Shown here piece after piece: positions 8,274 to 15,233 of a DNA stretch of 18,832 nucleotides. The position numbers and the translations under genes were made by a program. Origin of the DNA: Fen-1258 sp027348115 (GTDB lineage: Bacteria; Bacteroidota; Ignavibacteria; Ignavibacteriales; Melioribacteraceae); contig DAIEQA010000133.1 in the NCBI GenBank assembly GCA_027348115.1, positions 1 through 18,832 of the forward strand. Reading direction: 5' to 3'. The notes below the pieces were generated by a model. That model made no database searches and was not told where the DNA came from. It saw nothing but the letters and a program-made list of their open reading frames with translations. How positions within the stretch are numbered: the first letter of the stretch is position 1; each line of letters opens with the position of its first letter.

Positions 8274-9773
8274 TTAATCTTTATCATCTACAAGCGTTAC
8301 CATTATAGCCGCAACTATCATCGAAATGCCGCCGAGCACTACAGCGTAAATTGCTTCATCCTTAAAAATAGTTCTAACAAAAAATCCTAAAATTGCGGCA
8401 GCGGTGATTTGAGGAATTACAATAAAGAAATTGAAGATGCCCATGTAAACGCCCATCTTCTTTTTAGGAAGAGAACCGGTGAGGATTGCGTAGGGCATTG
8501 CCAAAATTGAAGCCCAAGCCAAACCAATACCGAGCTCTGAAATTAAAAGCATATCCGGATTTTTAATGAAGTAAAACGAAATCAATCCTATACCGCCGCA
8601 GATTAAGCTGATCATGTGGACGGTTTTTCTATTAAATTTTTTCGCAAGCCACATAATTACAAAAGCCATTACGGCTGCAAAACCGTTGTAGACAGCCATT
8701 AGAACCCCGACCCAATCGGCGCCTTTGTTATAGAGAGATGAAGTTGTATCGGTAGCGCCGTATATATGATGCGTAACCGCCGGCGTTGTATAAATCCACA
8801 TGGCAAAGAGCGCAAACCATGAAAAGAATTGAACATAAGCCAATTGCACCATTGTCTTCGGCATTTTATAAAGATCGTTGATAACAACTACAAATCCGTT
8901 ACCGGTATTTTTATTTTGAGTAAGCCAGCCGACAATTAACTGCAAAACTCCGAACACAAAAATTCCTCCGAAGAAAACGCCGAGTCCGTAATCCATGTAA
9001 ATGAAAAAATAAAAAGCGAGAAACAAGATAGCGCCAAATACAACCCAGGCTAAACCGTATTTATAAAATTTCAAATGCGATATAAATCCATCGTCAGAGC
9101 TTGATGCTGAATGAGATTCGCTTTCGATATCTCCGAACTTTTCCATTTCTTCGGGTGAATATTCTTTCGAACTAAATACGGTCCATATAACGGCAAGAAG
9201 AAAAACCGCTCCGCCGATATAAAATGAAAATTTAACGGAAGCAGGAATTTCTCCAGAAGGAGCTGTGTTGCTTATTCCAAACCAGTTTGTCATTACATAA
9301 GGAAGGGCTGAAGCAATTATAGCGCCGGTGCCGATAAAAAAACTCTGCATCGAAAATCCAGTTGTCCTCTGCTCGGATGGAAGCATATCACCTACGAAAG
9401 CGCGGAATGGTTCCATTGAAACATTAATCGAGGCGTCCATAATCCATAACATCCCTGCGGCCACCCAAAGGGCAGGGGAATTTGGCATAACAAGCAAAGC
9501 GAGCGAAGCTAAAATTGCGCCGGTTAAAAAGTACGGCCTTCTTCTTCCTAAACGGTTCCAGGTTTTGTCGCTCATATGACCAATAATAGGTTGAATGATT
9601 AAACCTGTTACCGGCGCGGCAATCCAGAGGATCGGAATTTCATCCAGCTTAGCGCCGAGTGTTTCGAAGATGCGGCTTACATTTGCGTTTTGAAGCGCAA
9701 ACCCGAATTGGATTCCAAGGAATCCGAAACTCATATTCCATATCTGCCAAAAACTTAAACGGGGTTTTTCCAT
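8274..9773 (-). CDS. MFS sugar transporter, SLC45/GPH-like (second copy)
   Basis: This membrane transporter is 499 residues from the chosen start, with about 12 hydrophobic segments. It carries the SLC45-type loop GHMSDKTWNRLGRRRPY at about residues 65-81 and a second-half hydrophilic loop (SSKEYSPEEMEKFGDIES). A maltose- or sucrose-type cation symporter role is inferred from the loop and from the amylase gene directly upstream. An in-frame ATG at 9791 overlaps the amylase stop as TAATG but has no ribosome-binding site. The ATG at 9773 (MEKPRLSF) has AAGGA seven bases upstream and is preferred; using 9791 would add six residues. It forms an operon with the amylase at 9791-11152. It resembles the transporter at 1775-3226 but is clearly diverged, so the two may take different substrates. 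Confidence 0.88.
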   Translation of the reverse strand: MEKPRLSFWQIWNMSFGFLGIQFGFALQNANVSRIFETLGAKLDEIPILWIAAPVTGLIIQPIIGHMSDKTWNRLGRRRPYFLTGAILASLALLVMPNSPALWVAAGMLWIMDASINVSMEPFRAFVGDMLPSEQRTTGFSMQSFFIGTGAIIASALPYVMTNWFGISNTAPSGEIPASVKFSFYIGGAVFLLAVIWTVFSSKEYSPEEMEKFGDIESESHSASSSDDGFISHLKFYKYGLAWVVFGAILFLAFYFFIYMDYGLGVFFGGIFVFGVLQLIVGWLTQNKNTGNGFVVVINDLYKMPKTMVQLAYVQFFSWFALFAMWIYTTPAVTHHIYGATDTTSSLYNKGADWVGVLMAVYNGFAAVMAFVIMWLAKKFNRKTVHMISLICGGIGLISFYFIKNPDMLLISELGIGLAWASILAMPYAILTGSLPKKKMGVYMGIFNFFIVIPQITAAAILGFFVRTIFKDEAIYAVVLGGISMIVAAIMVTLVDDKD

Positions 9774-9780
9774 TTTGGAT

Positions 9781-9785
9781 TCCTT
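9781..9785 (-). promoter_or_regulatory. Ribosome-binding site deciding the transporter start
   Basis: AAGGA on the minus strand lies seven bases before the ATG at 9773. The alternative ATG at 9791 has nothing comparable in front of it. Confidence 0.6.
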
Positions 9786-9790
9786 ATTCA

Positions 9791-11152
9791 TTATTTAGAA
9801 TAGACTTTGTAATCCCAGGGAGTGAGGTCGAAATCCGCTTGAGATTTCAGTTCTACTTTTTCATTTCCGCCAAAGAGATTTTTGTACGATCCTTCCATCA
9901 AGCGGTTATCCAATTTTATTTTTTGATTTGACTGTGAGAAATTAAAAATTGCGAATACTTTGTTTTTCCCTTTCTCGCGGACAAATGCCAAAACATTATC
10001 ATTGCCGGTTTTGATGAATCTCATTTCTCCGCCGTAAGTTCCGTTCCACAAAGCATGATTTTTTATTTTCAATGAATCGAGCTTCGTATAAATTTCTCTC
10101 ATTGGTGAAGGTTTCCAATCGATTGTGTCTTTATCAAAAAATCTTAACCGTTTGGTTGAGCCCGCTTCCTGTCCGCTGTATATTAACGGCATTCCTTTAA
10201 CCGTTCCGCATAAAACCGCAAAGGATTTTACGCCGTCGCCTAATCTTTCATATTCGGAACCGTTCCAGGAATTTTCATCATGATTCGATGTAAATACCAT
10301 GCGATAATCATTCGGCTTAAATTCTTTTCTCTCCTTTTCGAAATAAGAAATTATATCCGACGCTTTCTTTTTACCTTTTGCGATATCATTCATCAAGTCT
10401 TTCAAAGGCCAGTTGTAAGTCATATCGAATGCCTGGTGAAGATAATTCTTGTCGCCTTCAGCAAGCATAAATACTTTTTTAATCCGGTCTAATTTGGTAC
10501 GTACTTTAATCCAGAAATCGGTGGGAACCATATCGGCAACGTCGCAGCGGAAACCGTCGATGTCAAAATCTTTAACCCAGTACTCCATTGCGCTGTACAT
10601 GGAGTCGCGCAGTTCTTTGTTGCCGTAATTCAAATCGATAACGTCTGTCCAATCGGCTACGGGTGGAACAAATTTTCCATTGGCGTCCTTGGTATAAAAA
10701 TCTGGATGTGTTATTGTCCAAACATTATCCCATGCAGTGTGATTCGCGACCCAATCGATAATAACGTGCATCTTTAATTCGTGAATTTTTTTTATCAATT
10801 GTCTGAATGTACCTACAGTTCCAAACTCCGGGTTTAACGATTTATAATTTTTAACCGAATAGTAACTTCCCAGTTCGCCCTTGCGATGTGAAATTCCGAT
10901 CGGGTTTATAGGCATAAGCCAGATAATATCGACGCCCATTTTTTTCAACTCGGGAAGTTTTGTCTCAAAAGCGTTGAATGATCCTTCCGGTGTATATTGC
11001 CTTATGTTAACTTCGTAAATAACGGCATTCTTACTCCATGAAGGATGTACTAATTTGCCTTTGGCGTAAATGGGACTGCTGGACAATGCCGCATGTAGAA
11101 AGAAGGACGATACTAGAAAAATAGAGAACAGAATTGCAGATACTTTTTTCAT
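9791..11152 (-). CDS. Exported GH13 alpha-amylase
   Basis: This 453-residue GH13 enzyme begins with a signal peptide (MKKVSAILFSIFLVSSFFLHA, probable cleavage near residue 22-31). The barrel starts at about residue 37 (WSKNAVIYEVNIRQYTPEGS). Conserved regions are region I DWVANH (133-138), region II GFRCDVAD with nucleophile D204, region III MLAEGD with acid/base E232, and region IV FTSNHDENS with D292. A short beta domain closes the protein (about 380-453). It should hydrolyse alpha-1,4-glucans in the periplasm or at the envelope. The frame is open to an ATG at 11233, but the ATG at 11152 follows AAAAGGA and gives a proper signal peptide, so it is used here. It is the first gene of a two-gene unit with the transporter at 8274-9773. 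The LacI-type operators at 11297-11312 and 11357-11372 lie upstream. Confidence 0.92.
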   Translation of the reverse strand: MKKVSAILFSIFLVSSFFLHAALSSSPIYAKGKLVHPSWSKNAVIYEVNIRQYTPEGSFNAFETKLPELKKMGVDIIWLMPINPIGISHRKGELGSYYSVKNYKSLNPEFGTVGTFRQLIKKIHELKMHVIIDWVANHTAWDNVWTITHPDFYTKDANGKFVPPVADWTDVIDLNYGNKELRDSMYSAMEYWVKDFDIDGFRCDVADMVPTDFWIKVRTKLDRIKKVFMLAEGDKNYLHQAFDMTYNWPLKDLMNDIAKGKKKASDIISYFEKERKEFKPNDYRMVFTSNHDENSWNGSEYERLGDGVKSFAVLCGTVKGMPLIYSGQEAGSTKRLRFFDKDTIDWKPSPMREIYTKLDSLKIKNHALWNGTYGGEMRFIKTGNDNVLAFVREKGKNKVFAIFNFSQSNQKIKLDNRLMEGSYKNLFGGNEKVELKSQADFDLTPWDYKVYSK

Positions 11153-11296
11153 AAATATTCCTTTTACTTTGATGTAAACTTTTATCTCTTTAGGCAAAAT
11201 AAGATTTTTCAGGTGCAAAAAAGAATGAAACATTAAAAGAAAAAACTGATGCAGCGGAGGGTTGCGGCTTTGAGTTTCTTGATCTAAAAACTATTG

Positions 11297-11312
11297 AACT
11301 TAACGTTTGCTT
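11297..11312. promoter_or_regulatory. LacI-family operator-like site (site 2)
   Basis: AACTTAACGTTTGCTT is centred on CG at 11304/11305. It matches site 1 (1666-1681) at 14 of 16 positions, although its own inverted symmetry is imperfect (5 of 8 half-site positions). Its place between the divergent amylase and DUF4380 genes fits a shared alpha-glucan regulator. Confidence 0.5.
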
Positions 11313-11356
11313 ATGCAACTATGTGAATTTTAAAAATAATTTCCCAATATTTATAA

Positions 11357-11372
11357 TTGATAACGTTAACCA
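11357..11372. promoter_or_regulatory. LacI-family operator-like site (site 3)
   Basis: TTGATAACGTTAACCA is centred on CG at 11364/11365, with six of eight half-site positions symmetric. It contains the same AACGTT core as sites 1 and 2. It lies 60 bases (centre to centre) from site 2, about six helical turns, which would allow two dimers on the same DNA face. That is an inference from spacing. Confidence 0.5.
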
Positions 11373-11490
11373 GTTTGAAATTTAAAGGTACTGCATGCAA
11401 TCAATTACGGTAGATGACTCTTTGATTTATTAGATTGCTTCGGAAAGATAACAAGCTAAGATGCGCCGGATAATTTTAAGGTATTGCCGA

Positions 11491-12429
11491 ATGAAATACG
11501 GTATAATCGAATATATAACAACAACAATCGTCATTGTATATTTTAGCATGGTTTATAATATGGAAGCATTTGCTCAAAACATGAATGGTGTTCTTGTTCA
11601 TGAAATAACCAAAGATTTATTCGAAATTAAAATGGACAATATTTCGTTCGTGGTAAAACGGGACGGCGGAAAAATTATTTCGTTTAAATACGGTGATACA
11701 GAGATATTGGCGCCGAGAAATATCCATAACATGTACGGCTCTACTTTATGGCCGGATCCGCAAAGCTCTTGGAATTGGCCGCCCCCGCCGGTGTTGGATG
11801 AAAATCCTTACGAAGGCGGAATTAAAGAAAACTCGATTGATTTAATAAGCGAGAAAGACAAAAGTACCGGCTGGCAGTTTCAAAAAATATTTTCTCCCTC
11901 TGCGGTAGATACTTCCATAAGTATTGTCTATCGTATTAAAAATATTTCAAATAAGCCAAAGAGCGTTGGCGCCTGGGAAATTACACGCGTGCCCGTAGGA
12001 GGATTAACTTTTTTTAAGCAAGGAAAACCTGCCGATTTGCCCGCTTCCGATCTTAACAACATTTCTATTGATGATGGAATTGTATGGTACCAACCGGATA
12101 ATACCCCGTTTCCCGAAGGTAGAAAATTTTTTTCGACTGAAGCAGGGGGATGGTTGGCGCACATTTATAAAAATTTATTGTTCATAAAAAAATTTCCAAC
12201 CATCGATCTAAAGTATCTCGCTAAAGGACAGGGCCCTATCGAGATTTACGGCAAGGGTGATAAATCTTACATTGAAATTGAAAACCACGGCGAACATAAA
12301 GAACTGCTGCCCGGCCAGGTTCTGGAGTACACAGTAAAATGGTATTTGCGGATGCTGCCTGCAGACATGGAGGCAAGTCCGAAAAATAAAATTTTGCCAG
12401 CTATTGTCTCAGACATTGTAAAGAATTGA
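11491..12429 (+). CDS. Secreted DUF4380-type protein (sugar-mutarotase-like fold likely)
   Basis: The product is 312 residues from the chosen start. A signal peptide (MKYGIIEYITTTIVIVYFS...AFAQ) is followed by a beta-rich globular protein with no other membrane segment. The stretch MYGSTLWPDPQSSWNWPPPP and later EITRVPVGG are features I associate with the DUF4380 family, which is thought to share the galactose-mutarotase-like super-sandwich. No catalytic role is established, and mutarotase activity on released glucose or maltose is only a guess. An in-frame ATG at 11461 would add ten residues (MRRIILRYCR) but lacks a good ribosome-binding site. The ATG at 11491 has AAGG nine bases upstream. 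It is divergent from the amylase operon and shares its operator region, which ties it to glucan use. Confidence 0.75.
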   Translation: MKYGIIEYITTTIVIVYFSMVYNMEAFAQNMNGVLVHEITKDLFEIKMDNISFVVKRDGGKIISFKYGDTEILAPRNIHNMYGSTLWPDPQSSWNWPPPPVLDENPYEGGIKENSIDLISEKDKSTGWQFQKIFSPSAVDTSISIVYRIKNISNKPKSVGAWEITRVPVGGLTFFKQGKPADLPASDLNNISIDDGIVWYQPDNTPFPEGRKFFSTEAGGWLAHIYKNLLFIKKFPTIDLKYLAKGQGPIEIYGKGDKSYIEIENHGEHKELLPGQVLEYTVKWYLRMLPADMEASPKNKILPAIVSDIVKN

Positions 12430-12580
12430 GCGAGCAATCCAAATGCCTTCTTGATTGAGGATAAATTGAATCAATAACTTTCCTGCCCCAATAAAAACTT
12501 TAATCTGAAAAAATTAATTATCTATCCATACTAAAAAAAACTCGTCTGCAACATCCACAGCCCGTTCGGAACATATTGCG

Positions 12581-12607
12581 AAAACTTTTTCTACTTCAAA
12601 GCGATAA
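12581..12607 (+). promoter_or_regulatory. Candidate sigma-28 (FliA)-type promoter for the chemosensory operon
   Basis: AAAACTTT (12581-12588), then 11 bases, then AGCGATAA (12600-12607). Compared with the flagellar sigma consensus TAAAGTTT-N11-GCCGATAA, 12 of 16 positions match with the exact spacing. It lies about 88 bases before the first chemosensory ATG. The match is imperfect and could be chance. The rest of the 12430-12695 gap shows AT-rich sequence and no gene. Confidence 0.3.
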
Positions 12608-12680
12608 TGATTACGTAAAATCTAAATACTGAATAATTAATTAAAGAGGTGGGTTGGTTTAAAGCCTGTTCAGCGGTTCA

Positions 12681-12687
12681 AAAAGGA
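12681..12687 (+). promoter_or_regulatory. Ribosome-binding site deciding the start of the soluble chemosensory protein
   Basis: AAAAGGA lies eight bases before the ATG at 12696. It directly overlaps an earlier ATG at 12687, which therefore has no room for initiation. Confidence 0.6.
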
Positions 12688-12695
12688 TGCAGCAG

Positions 12696-14519
12696 ATGGA
12701 ACTCAATAATATCCAGGAGTTTCAGATATTAGAACCAGTAGAAGATTTTCAAAACTATTCTAATAATTTGGGGGTCTTGGGAGAACTGATTACCGAATTT
12801 ACGGTCGATTCCGAGAAAACTTTTTTAGAGATTGGAAATAAACTCAGAAGTTTTCTAACGACTTCCCGCTCTTCCGCGCAGCTTGCCGGCAAAGCCGCCG
12901 ATGCTATCTCCGATGAGATACTTCAAAAAGGAATTAATGAGCTAAACGGTTTTCTTACCGACTTCGGCAGTTATCTTCAAACATCCATCAATGAAATAAT
13001 TAATGATAAGCATGAACTGCACAAAATAATTCCGAATATAGAATCTATAAACCTCCAACTCGCCGGTTTCGATAAAATTGTTAAGCAGTTACGTATGCTT
13101 GGCATTTCAACTAAAATAGAAAGCGCGCGTCTTGGTTCGGAAGATCACGGCTTTTATGCGCTTGCAGAAACAGTGGATAGACTTGCAGGACTCATCACAG
13201 AAAAAGCAGTTACAATATTAAAAAAATCCTCCGTGTTGATTGACGAGTTGAATAAAACAATTGCCAATCTTGAAAAACTTGAAAGAGAACAACACGAACA
13301 ATCCGAATCCATAATTCAAAACAGCAAGAAATCGCTCCAAACCTTTAATCTGAAATATGCCGAACGAGTTGAGAAAAGCGAAAAAATTTCTGTTAGCTCG
13401 AAAAAGGTTTCCGACAATATTAATGAAATCGTTATGTCGATACAGTTTCATGACATAACGCGTCAGCGGATGGAACATGTAAAGCACGCACTGGATGACG
13501 CGGCAGAACAGTTGAGAAAATATATTAACGCCGGGAATGATGCCGGGGCTGTGCCGCTTTTCGAAACAGTTTATGATGTATGCGGACTTCAGATTGTTCA
13601 GCTTAAAAGTTCGGTGGAGGAATTTAACGATGCGGTTTTTTCGATTCTGAATAATTTGAAATCGGTAGGCGAAAATGTAAGTCAAATTCTTGCCGAGACC
13701 ACGACCCTGCTCGATGAAAACGATCTTTCCAAAAAAAGTTCTCTTAAAAAAGTGCAGGAAGAATTAAAAGCAATTTCGGTTGGTCTTAACAAGAACATGG
13801 AAATAGACAAGGAACTTTCGGAGTCGATTAATGCGGTTGTTAGCGTGGTAGATGATCTTTCGAATTATGTATTGGAAATTGAAGACATAGGAAGCGAAAT
13901 AGAAATTATAGCGTTGAACGCCCGTGTAAAAGCCGCTCATACCGGGTCGAACGGCTCAGCGTTAGGCGTTTTATCGGAAACTATCCAGCGGCTTTCCGTA
14001 GCTGCTAAATCTCAAACTACAACCACTTCGGAAATACTAAATCGCATCAGCGTCGATTCCAAAAATTTAAGAATAAGCGTTGAATCGGGAGCTTATAAAG
14101 AAGAAAACACCCGCATGATTTCAACTGCCGATAGAATTAACGACTTAACTGGCACATTAATCGAACTGGAAAAGGAAGCCGAGAAATTTTTGGACGGTTT
14201 GACGCACAGCATCGGTTCCTTACGCGAGGAAATTTTTAATACTGTAGATAAGGTAACCGTGCCCAAGTATGCGGAAATGACTCTTGAAAAATCTATTTCA
14301 GGTTTGAACGAGATTATTACGGATATAGCGCACAAGGGAATTGTAAGTTCCGATAGAGAAGTTAATACCAAGGAGTTAATGAGAAAGTACACAATGAAGA
14401 CAGAAAGAAAAATTCATCAAAATTTTACCGGCAGGCATCAAGACGAAAGAGAAACAGGATTGAATAATACTGCCGGCGGCAGCGACGATTCACTCGGCGA
14501 AAATGTAGAACTTTTTTAA
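12696..14519 (+). CDS. Soluble chemoreceptor-like helical protein with CheZ-like DxxxQ signature
   Basis: This 607-residue cytoplasmic protein is nearly all alpha-helical coiled coil, with no signal peptide or membrane segment. Two segments resemble degenerate chemoreceptor signalling tips. The first is around residues 130-167 (KIESARLGSEDHGF...LAETVDRLA), the second around 397-437 (IIALNARVKAAHTGSNGSALGVLSETIQRL). Compare the canonical tip LLALNAAIEAARAGEHGKGF in the receptor at 17559. Between them, QFHDITRQ (250-257) aligns with the CheZ active helix, where the catalytic Asp and Gln are four apart (here D253 and Q257). The tail from about residue 570 is hydrophilic, Gly/Asp-rich and ends NVELF. 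It is the first gene of an operon with STAS, CheY and CheA genes, so a role in modulating CheY-P or CheA is likely. Family tools would probably call it a methyl-accepting protein or unknown. A CheY-P phosphatase role is my inference. Confidence 0.75.
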   Translation: MELNNIQEFQILEPVEDFQNYSNNLGVLGELITEFTVDSEKTFLEIGNKLRSFLTTSRSSAQLAGKAADAISDEILQKGINELNGFLTDFGSYLQTSINEIINDKHELHKIIPNIESINLQLAGFDKIVKQLRMLGISTKIESARLGSEDHGFYALAETVDRLAGLITEKAVTILKKSSVLIDELNKTIANLEKLEREQHEQSESIIQNSKKSLQTFNLKYAERVEKSEKISVSSKKVSDNINEIVMSIQFHDITRQRMEHVKHALDDAAEQLRKYINAGNDAGAVPLFETVYDVCGLQIVQLKSSVEEFNDAVFSILNNLKSVGENVSQILAETTTLLDENDLSKKSSLKKVQEELKAISVGLNKNMEIDKELSESINAVVSVVDDLSNYVLEIEDIGSEIEIIALNARVKAAHTGSNGSALGVLSETIQRLSVAAKSQTTTTSEILNRISVDSKNLRISVESGAYKEENTRMISTADRINDLTGTLIELEKEAEKFLDGLTHSIGSLREEIFNTVDKVTVPKYAEMTLEKSISGLNEIITDIAHKGIVSSDREVNTKELMRKYTMKTERKIHQNFTGRHQDERETGLNNTAGGSDDSLGENVELF

Positions 14520-14530
14520 GGCGATAGAAC

Positions 14531-14875
14531 ATGTACAAGTTAGATTTTAACGAACCCGATTCAAAAGCTGTGTTAAGTTTCAACGGACCGCTTACAATTC
14601 AAAATATTTCCGCGATCAGGGAAGCGATGCTTTCCGCTCTTAACAAAGCCGATATTGTGCTTATATATCATTACGGCGTGGAGGAATTCGATATCTCCTA
14701 TTTGCAGATTCTTATCGCCGTAGAAAAATCCATGACTATGGCCGGTAAAAAATTGATAATTAAGAGCGATGGAAAGGATGCGTTTCGCAAATTTTTAGAA
14801 GACTCGGGCTGCAGAAATGTTGGATGGCGCTACGAAAATGCCGATCTAACCGAAAGAGGAGGCGAAAATGAGTAA
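14531..14875 (+). CDS. STAS-domain protein of a chemosensory operon
   Basis: This 114-residue, single-domain cytosolic protein has the STAS (anti-anti-sigma) pattern: an early beta strand with AVLSFNGPLTIQNI, then a helix, then DIVLIYHYG, then EEFDISYLQIL at 52-61. Ser56 in D-I-S occupies the position phosphorylated in SpoIIAA-type proteins. AGKKLIIKS and the helix FRKFLEDSGC complete the fold. STAS proteins of this DxSxLQ type are often found beside CheA and CheY genes, where their partner is usually unknown. An AAGG lies nine bases before the ATG. The gene starts 11 bases after the previous stop and overlaps cheY by eight bases, implying coupled translation. It could act as a phospho-switch or scaffold; no partner kinase (RsbW type) is in the window. 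Confidence 0.82.
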   Translation: MYKLDFNEPDSKAVLSFNGPLTIQNISAIREAMLSALNKADIVLIYHYGVEEFDISYLQILIAVEKSMTMAGKKLIIKSDGKDAFRKFLEDSGCRNVGWRYENADLTERGGENE

Positions 14876-15233
14876 GACTATTATGACGGTTGATGATTCC
14901 GCCAGTGTTAGGCAGATGGTAAGTTTTACTTTGAAGGAAGCGGGATACAACGTAATTGAAGCGTCGGACGGAAAAGACGCGCTTTCAAAGATCCAAAACG
15001 CGGAATTAAATCTTATTGTAACTGATTTGAACATGCCGAATATGGACGGCATCGATTTAATTAAAAATGTAAGAACTAATCCCAAACACAAATTTGTGCC
15101 CATCATCATGCTTACTACGGAATCTCAGAATGAAAAGAAGATGGAAGGGAAAAGCGCCGGTGCGACAGGATGGATTGTTAAACCGTTTAAGCCGGAACAA
15201 CTATTGAATGTTGTTAAAAAGGTGATAGGATGA
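14868..15233 (+). CDS. cheY: CheY-type single-domain response regulator
   Basis: This 121-residue stand-alone receiver domain has every conserved residue: acidic pair D9/D10 (TVDDS), phospho-acceptor D53 in TDLNMPNMDG, switch Thr83/84 in MLTTES, and K105 in VKPF. It has no output domain, so it acts by binding a target, either the flagellar/pilus motor or another protein, when phosphorylated by the CheA encoded next. A strong AGGAGG ribosome-binding site precedes its ATG, which overlaps the STAS gene by eight bases. Its end overlaps cheA by four bases (ATGA). It could equally be a phosphate sink or an alternative-output CheY, since flagellar genes are not visible in the window. Confidence 0.93.
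   Translation: MSKTIMTVDDSASVRQMVSFTLKEAGYNVIEASDGKDALSKIQNAELNLIVTDLNMPNMDGIDLIKNVRTNPKHKFVPIIMLTTESQNEKKMEGKSAGATGWIVKPFKPEQLLNVVKKVIG

Larger units (their letters stand above)
11153..11490. other. Divergent control region between amylase (-) and DUF4380 gene (+)
   Basis: These 338 bases hold no convincing gene; a 27-codon N-terminal extension of the amylase frame up to 11233 looks non-coding. The region contains AAAAGGA (11159-11165, minus strand), the amylase ribosome-binding site. It also holds two CG-centred operator-like palindromes and, near its right end, AAGG before the ATG at 11491. No clear promoter hexamers were recognised on either strand. Confidence 0.6.

Noticed and set aside
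11153..11233. N-terminal extension of the amylase to the ATG at 11233
   Set aside because: The longer start would bury the signal peptide 27 residues in, whereas the ATG at 11152 has AAAAGGA six bases upstream.
12450..12475. TTGATT...AATCAA as a terminator after the DUF4380 gene
   Set aside because: The stem is only six weak pairs, without GC and without a following T-tract.
13218..13685. 155-codon minus-strand frame inside the soluble chemosensory gene
   Set aside because: It is the reverse reading of a helical coiled-coil gene (Phe/Asn/Ile-rich translation) with no ribosome-binding site or recognised domain.
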